A program made the position numbers and the translations under genes. The notes under the pieces were generated by a model, which worked only from the letters and a program-made list of their open reading frames with translations, had not been told where the DNA came from and ran no database searches. DNA of 64,000 bases, taken from contig NZ_FUFN01000009.1 in the NCBI RefSeq assembly GCF_900162615.1, positions 45,176-109,175 on the forward strand. The letters are read 5' to 3'. The DNA comes from Virgibacillus proomii (GTDB taxonomy: Bacteria; Bacillota; Bacilli; Bacillales; Amphibacillaceae). This document shows, one piece after another, positions 63,146 through 64,000 of the stretch; position 1 is the first letter of the stretch, and the number at the start of each line of letters is the position of its first letter.

Positions 63146-63376
63146 TTAATCCTCATCGTTTACATCCATATCTTCAGGGATAGGTTCACGCAAATAATCC
63201 TGTATCATTGCCCGGTACTTTTCCATTTGCTTTAAATGCGTATTAAACTGTTCGTTGTTAATGAGAAATTGCTCGCCATCATGAACAGCCCGTATCCGTC
63301 CTTGCAAGACTAATGCATGAATTTTCTTTTCATCAATAGATAGGAATTCTGCTGTTTCTGGTATCGTTAAGTACAT
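63146..63376 (-). CDS. excisionase-family helix-turn-helix protein
   Basis: A 76-residue DNA-binding protein with the MerR/Xis-like core YLTIPETAEFLSIDEKKIHA and LVLQGRIRAVHDGEQFLINN, followed by a short acidic C-terminal helix (IPEDMDVNDED). Single-gene unit with AAGGAATG before ATG. Despite the excisionase name such proteins are common chromosomal regulators in Bacillaceae, and no integrase is nearby. Confidence 0.8.
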   Translation of the reverse strand: MYLTIPETAEFLSIDEKKIHALVLQGRIRAVHDGEQFLINNEQFNTHLKQMEKYRAMIQDYLREPIPEDMDVNDED

Positions 63377-63598
63377 TCTTCGTCATTCCTTTCCATCCCT
63401 TTTTAAATATAAAGTAAAACAATGACTAACATCGCAAATCTTTAAGAAACAGGAAGACTTACTACTAAAGCATTCTTATTCTGTTACGCACCTGGTTTCT
63501 CATCTATAACCAAGGCTACTTTCTTCATCAAAAAGCAGGAAGATGACAACCTTTTACATGCGAGTCATAACTCTTTAGTCCTTTAAGTATTACTTTTA
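63377..63598. other. intergenic region, nothing recognised
   Basis: About 220 bases without coding signs, terminators or repeats that I can support. Confidence 0.3.
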
Positions 63599-63868
63599 TT
63601 ATACTAGGACATCCTGGTATTCTGGAGTTTTTTCCATTTTATTTTTAGCGTAAGAACAAATAGGTTTAATTTTTTTCCCTTCTGCTTTTGCTTGTTCTAC
63701 AACTGCAGCTACTAATTTTCCAGCTATGCCCTTTCCGCGCAACTCATCAGCTACCTCCGTATGATCAATAACGATATTGCCATCATCCGATAGATAATAC
63801 GTTATTTCTGCTATTGGATTTTTCTTATCGCCAACATAGAAATTCTTTTGACCTTTTTTTATCTCCAC
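63599..63868 (-). CDS. small GNAT-like N-acetyltransferase (YjdJ/NATD1 type)
   Basis: An 89-residue minimal acetyltransferase fold: AEITYYLSDDGNIVIDHTEV, the acetyl-CoA loop ELRGKGIAGKLVAAVVEQAK and KIKPICSYAKNKMEKTPEYQ. The R-G-K-G-I-A-G pyrophosphate loop and the C-S-Y end are features of the family. Targets are unknown. Confidence 0.88.
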   Translation of the reverse strand: MEIKKGQKNFYVGDKKNPIAEITYYLSDDGNIVIDHTEVADELRGKGIAGKLVAAVVEQAKAEGKKIKPICSYAKNKMEKTPEYQDVLV

Positions 63869-63902
63869 TTTTTACTGTACACCTCCTACTTCGCCTAAGA
63901 CT

Positions 63903-64000
63903 TTATAAAGTGAAACTTTCAGTAGTGCTCTTTCTTGATGTAGAAAACCCCAGGCGTCTTAGAAACAAAAAATCGTTTTTTCCTTTTCTCCCGTATGATG
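63903..64000 (+). repeat. start of another dispersed GTGAAACTT element at the window edge
   Basis: TTATAAAGTGAAACTTTCAG matches the left end of the dispersed repeat; the inner part diverges and runs to the end of the window. Confidence 0.4.

Noticed and set aside
63146..63376. Integrase/excisionase module of a prophage
   Set aside because: Only the HTH protein is present; there is no recombinase, repeat or phage gene beside it.

Overview
The window looks like chromosome from a low-GC Gram-positive rod of the family Bacillaceae, most likely a halophilic or halotolerant relative of Virgibacillus or Oceanobacillus. This is inferred from AT-rich DNA, strong AGGAGG-type ribosome binding sites, MreBH, a yfkJ/yfkI/yfkH-like gene set, a yrk-like sulfur cluster, a ysfBCD-like glycolate cluster and many sodium-coupled transporters (AGCS, NSS and NhaC families). 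No rRNA, tRNA, CRISPR array or intact insertion sequence was seen.

Layout. 0-9.3 kb: a BrkB-like membrane protein, YtxH protein and low-molecular-weight phosphatase; an AGCS symporter convergent with glutaminase; an acyltransferase; a secreted CAP-domain protein; mreBH. 9.7-13.7 kb: a three-gene operon (CaiB-type CoA-transferase, acyl-CoA dehydrogenase with glutaryl-CoA dehydrogenase active-site residues, semialdehyde dehydrogenase) that fits oxidation of glutarate semialdehyde to crotonyl-CoA. 14.2-23.3 kb: an IclR regulator with a saccharopine-dehydrogenase-like enzyme, aldehyde dehydrogenase, TPP enzyme, aminotransferase and NhaC antiporter, probably a catabolic pathway for an amino acid or opine. 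24-29 kb: an NSS transporter, a CoA-disulfide reductase-like flavoprotein and a glycerol dehydrogenase. 29.5-31.2 kb: yolD with a LexA-like box, a small phage-type basic protein, and a decayed toxin-tail/immunity-like pair. 32-39 kb: a C45 acyltransferase/peptidase, a large unrecognised membrane-anchored protein, a CBO0543-type membrane protein and an ABC-F ATPase.

39.2-42 kb holds a reduced riboflavin locus: an FMN riboswitch, ribE, ribB and ribH, but no ribD and no GTP cyclohydrolase II domain. 42.1-44.6 kb is a graveyard of an integrative conjugative element of the Tn916/ICEBs1 type (excisionase-like, lipoprotein, CwlT and ConG remnants) that also holds an intact heptad-repeat coiled-coil gene. 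After a HemAT-type oxygen sensor, 46.8-55.3 kb is a reactive-sulfur island: persulfide dioxygenase-rhodanese, carbonic anhydrase, SulP permease, DUF302, TusA proteins, DsrE proteins and four rhodaneses (one without the catalytic Cys), with a CstR-like repressor. A shared 16-bp operator (ATACC-N6-GGTAT) lies upstream of cstR, a dsrE gene and the dioxygenase. 55.7-59.7 kb is glcF-glcD-cdaR; the end carries a P1 peptidase, another aldehyde dehydrogenase, a small HTH protein and a GNAT-like protein.

The intergenic DNA is full of short dispersed repeats of at least three families. One family (starting GTGAAACTT) is nested inside another and is flanked by GATAAA; the window also holds unoccupied copies of the host repeat.
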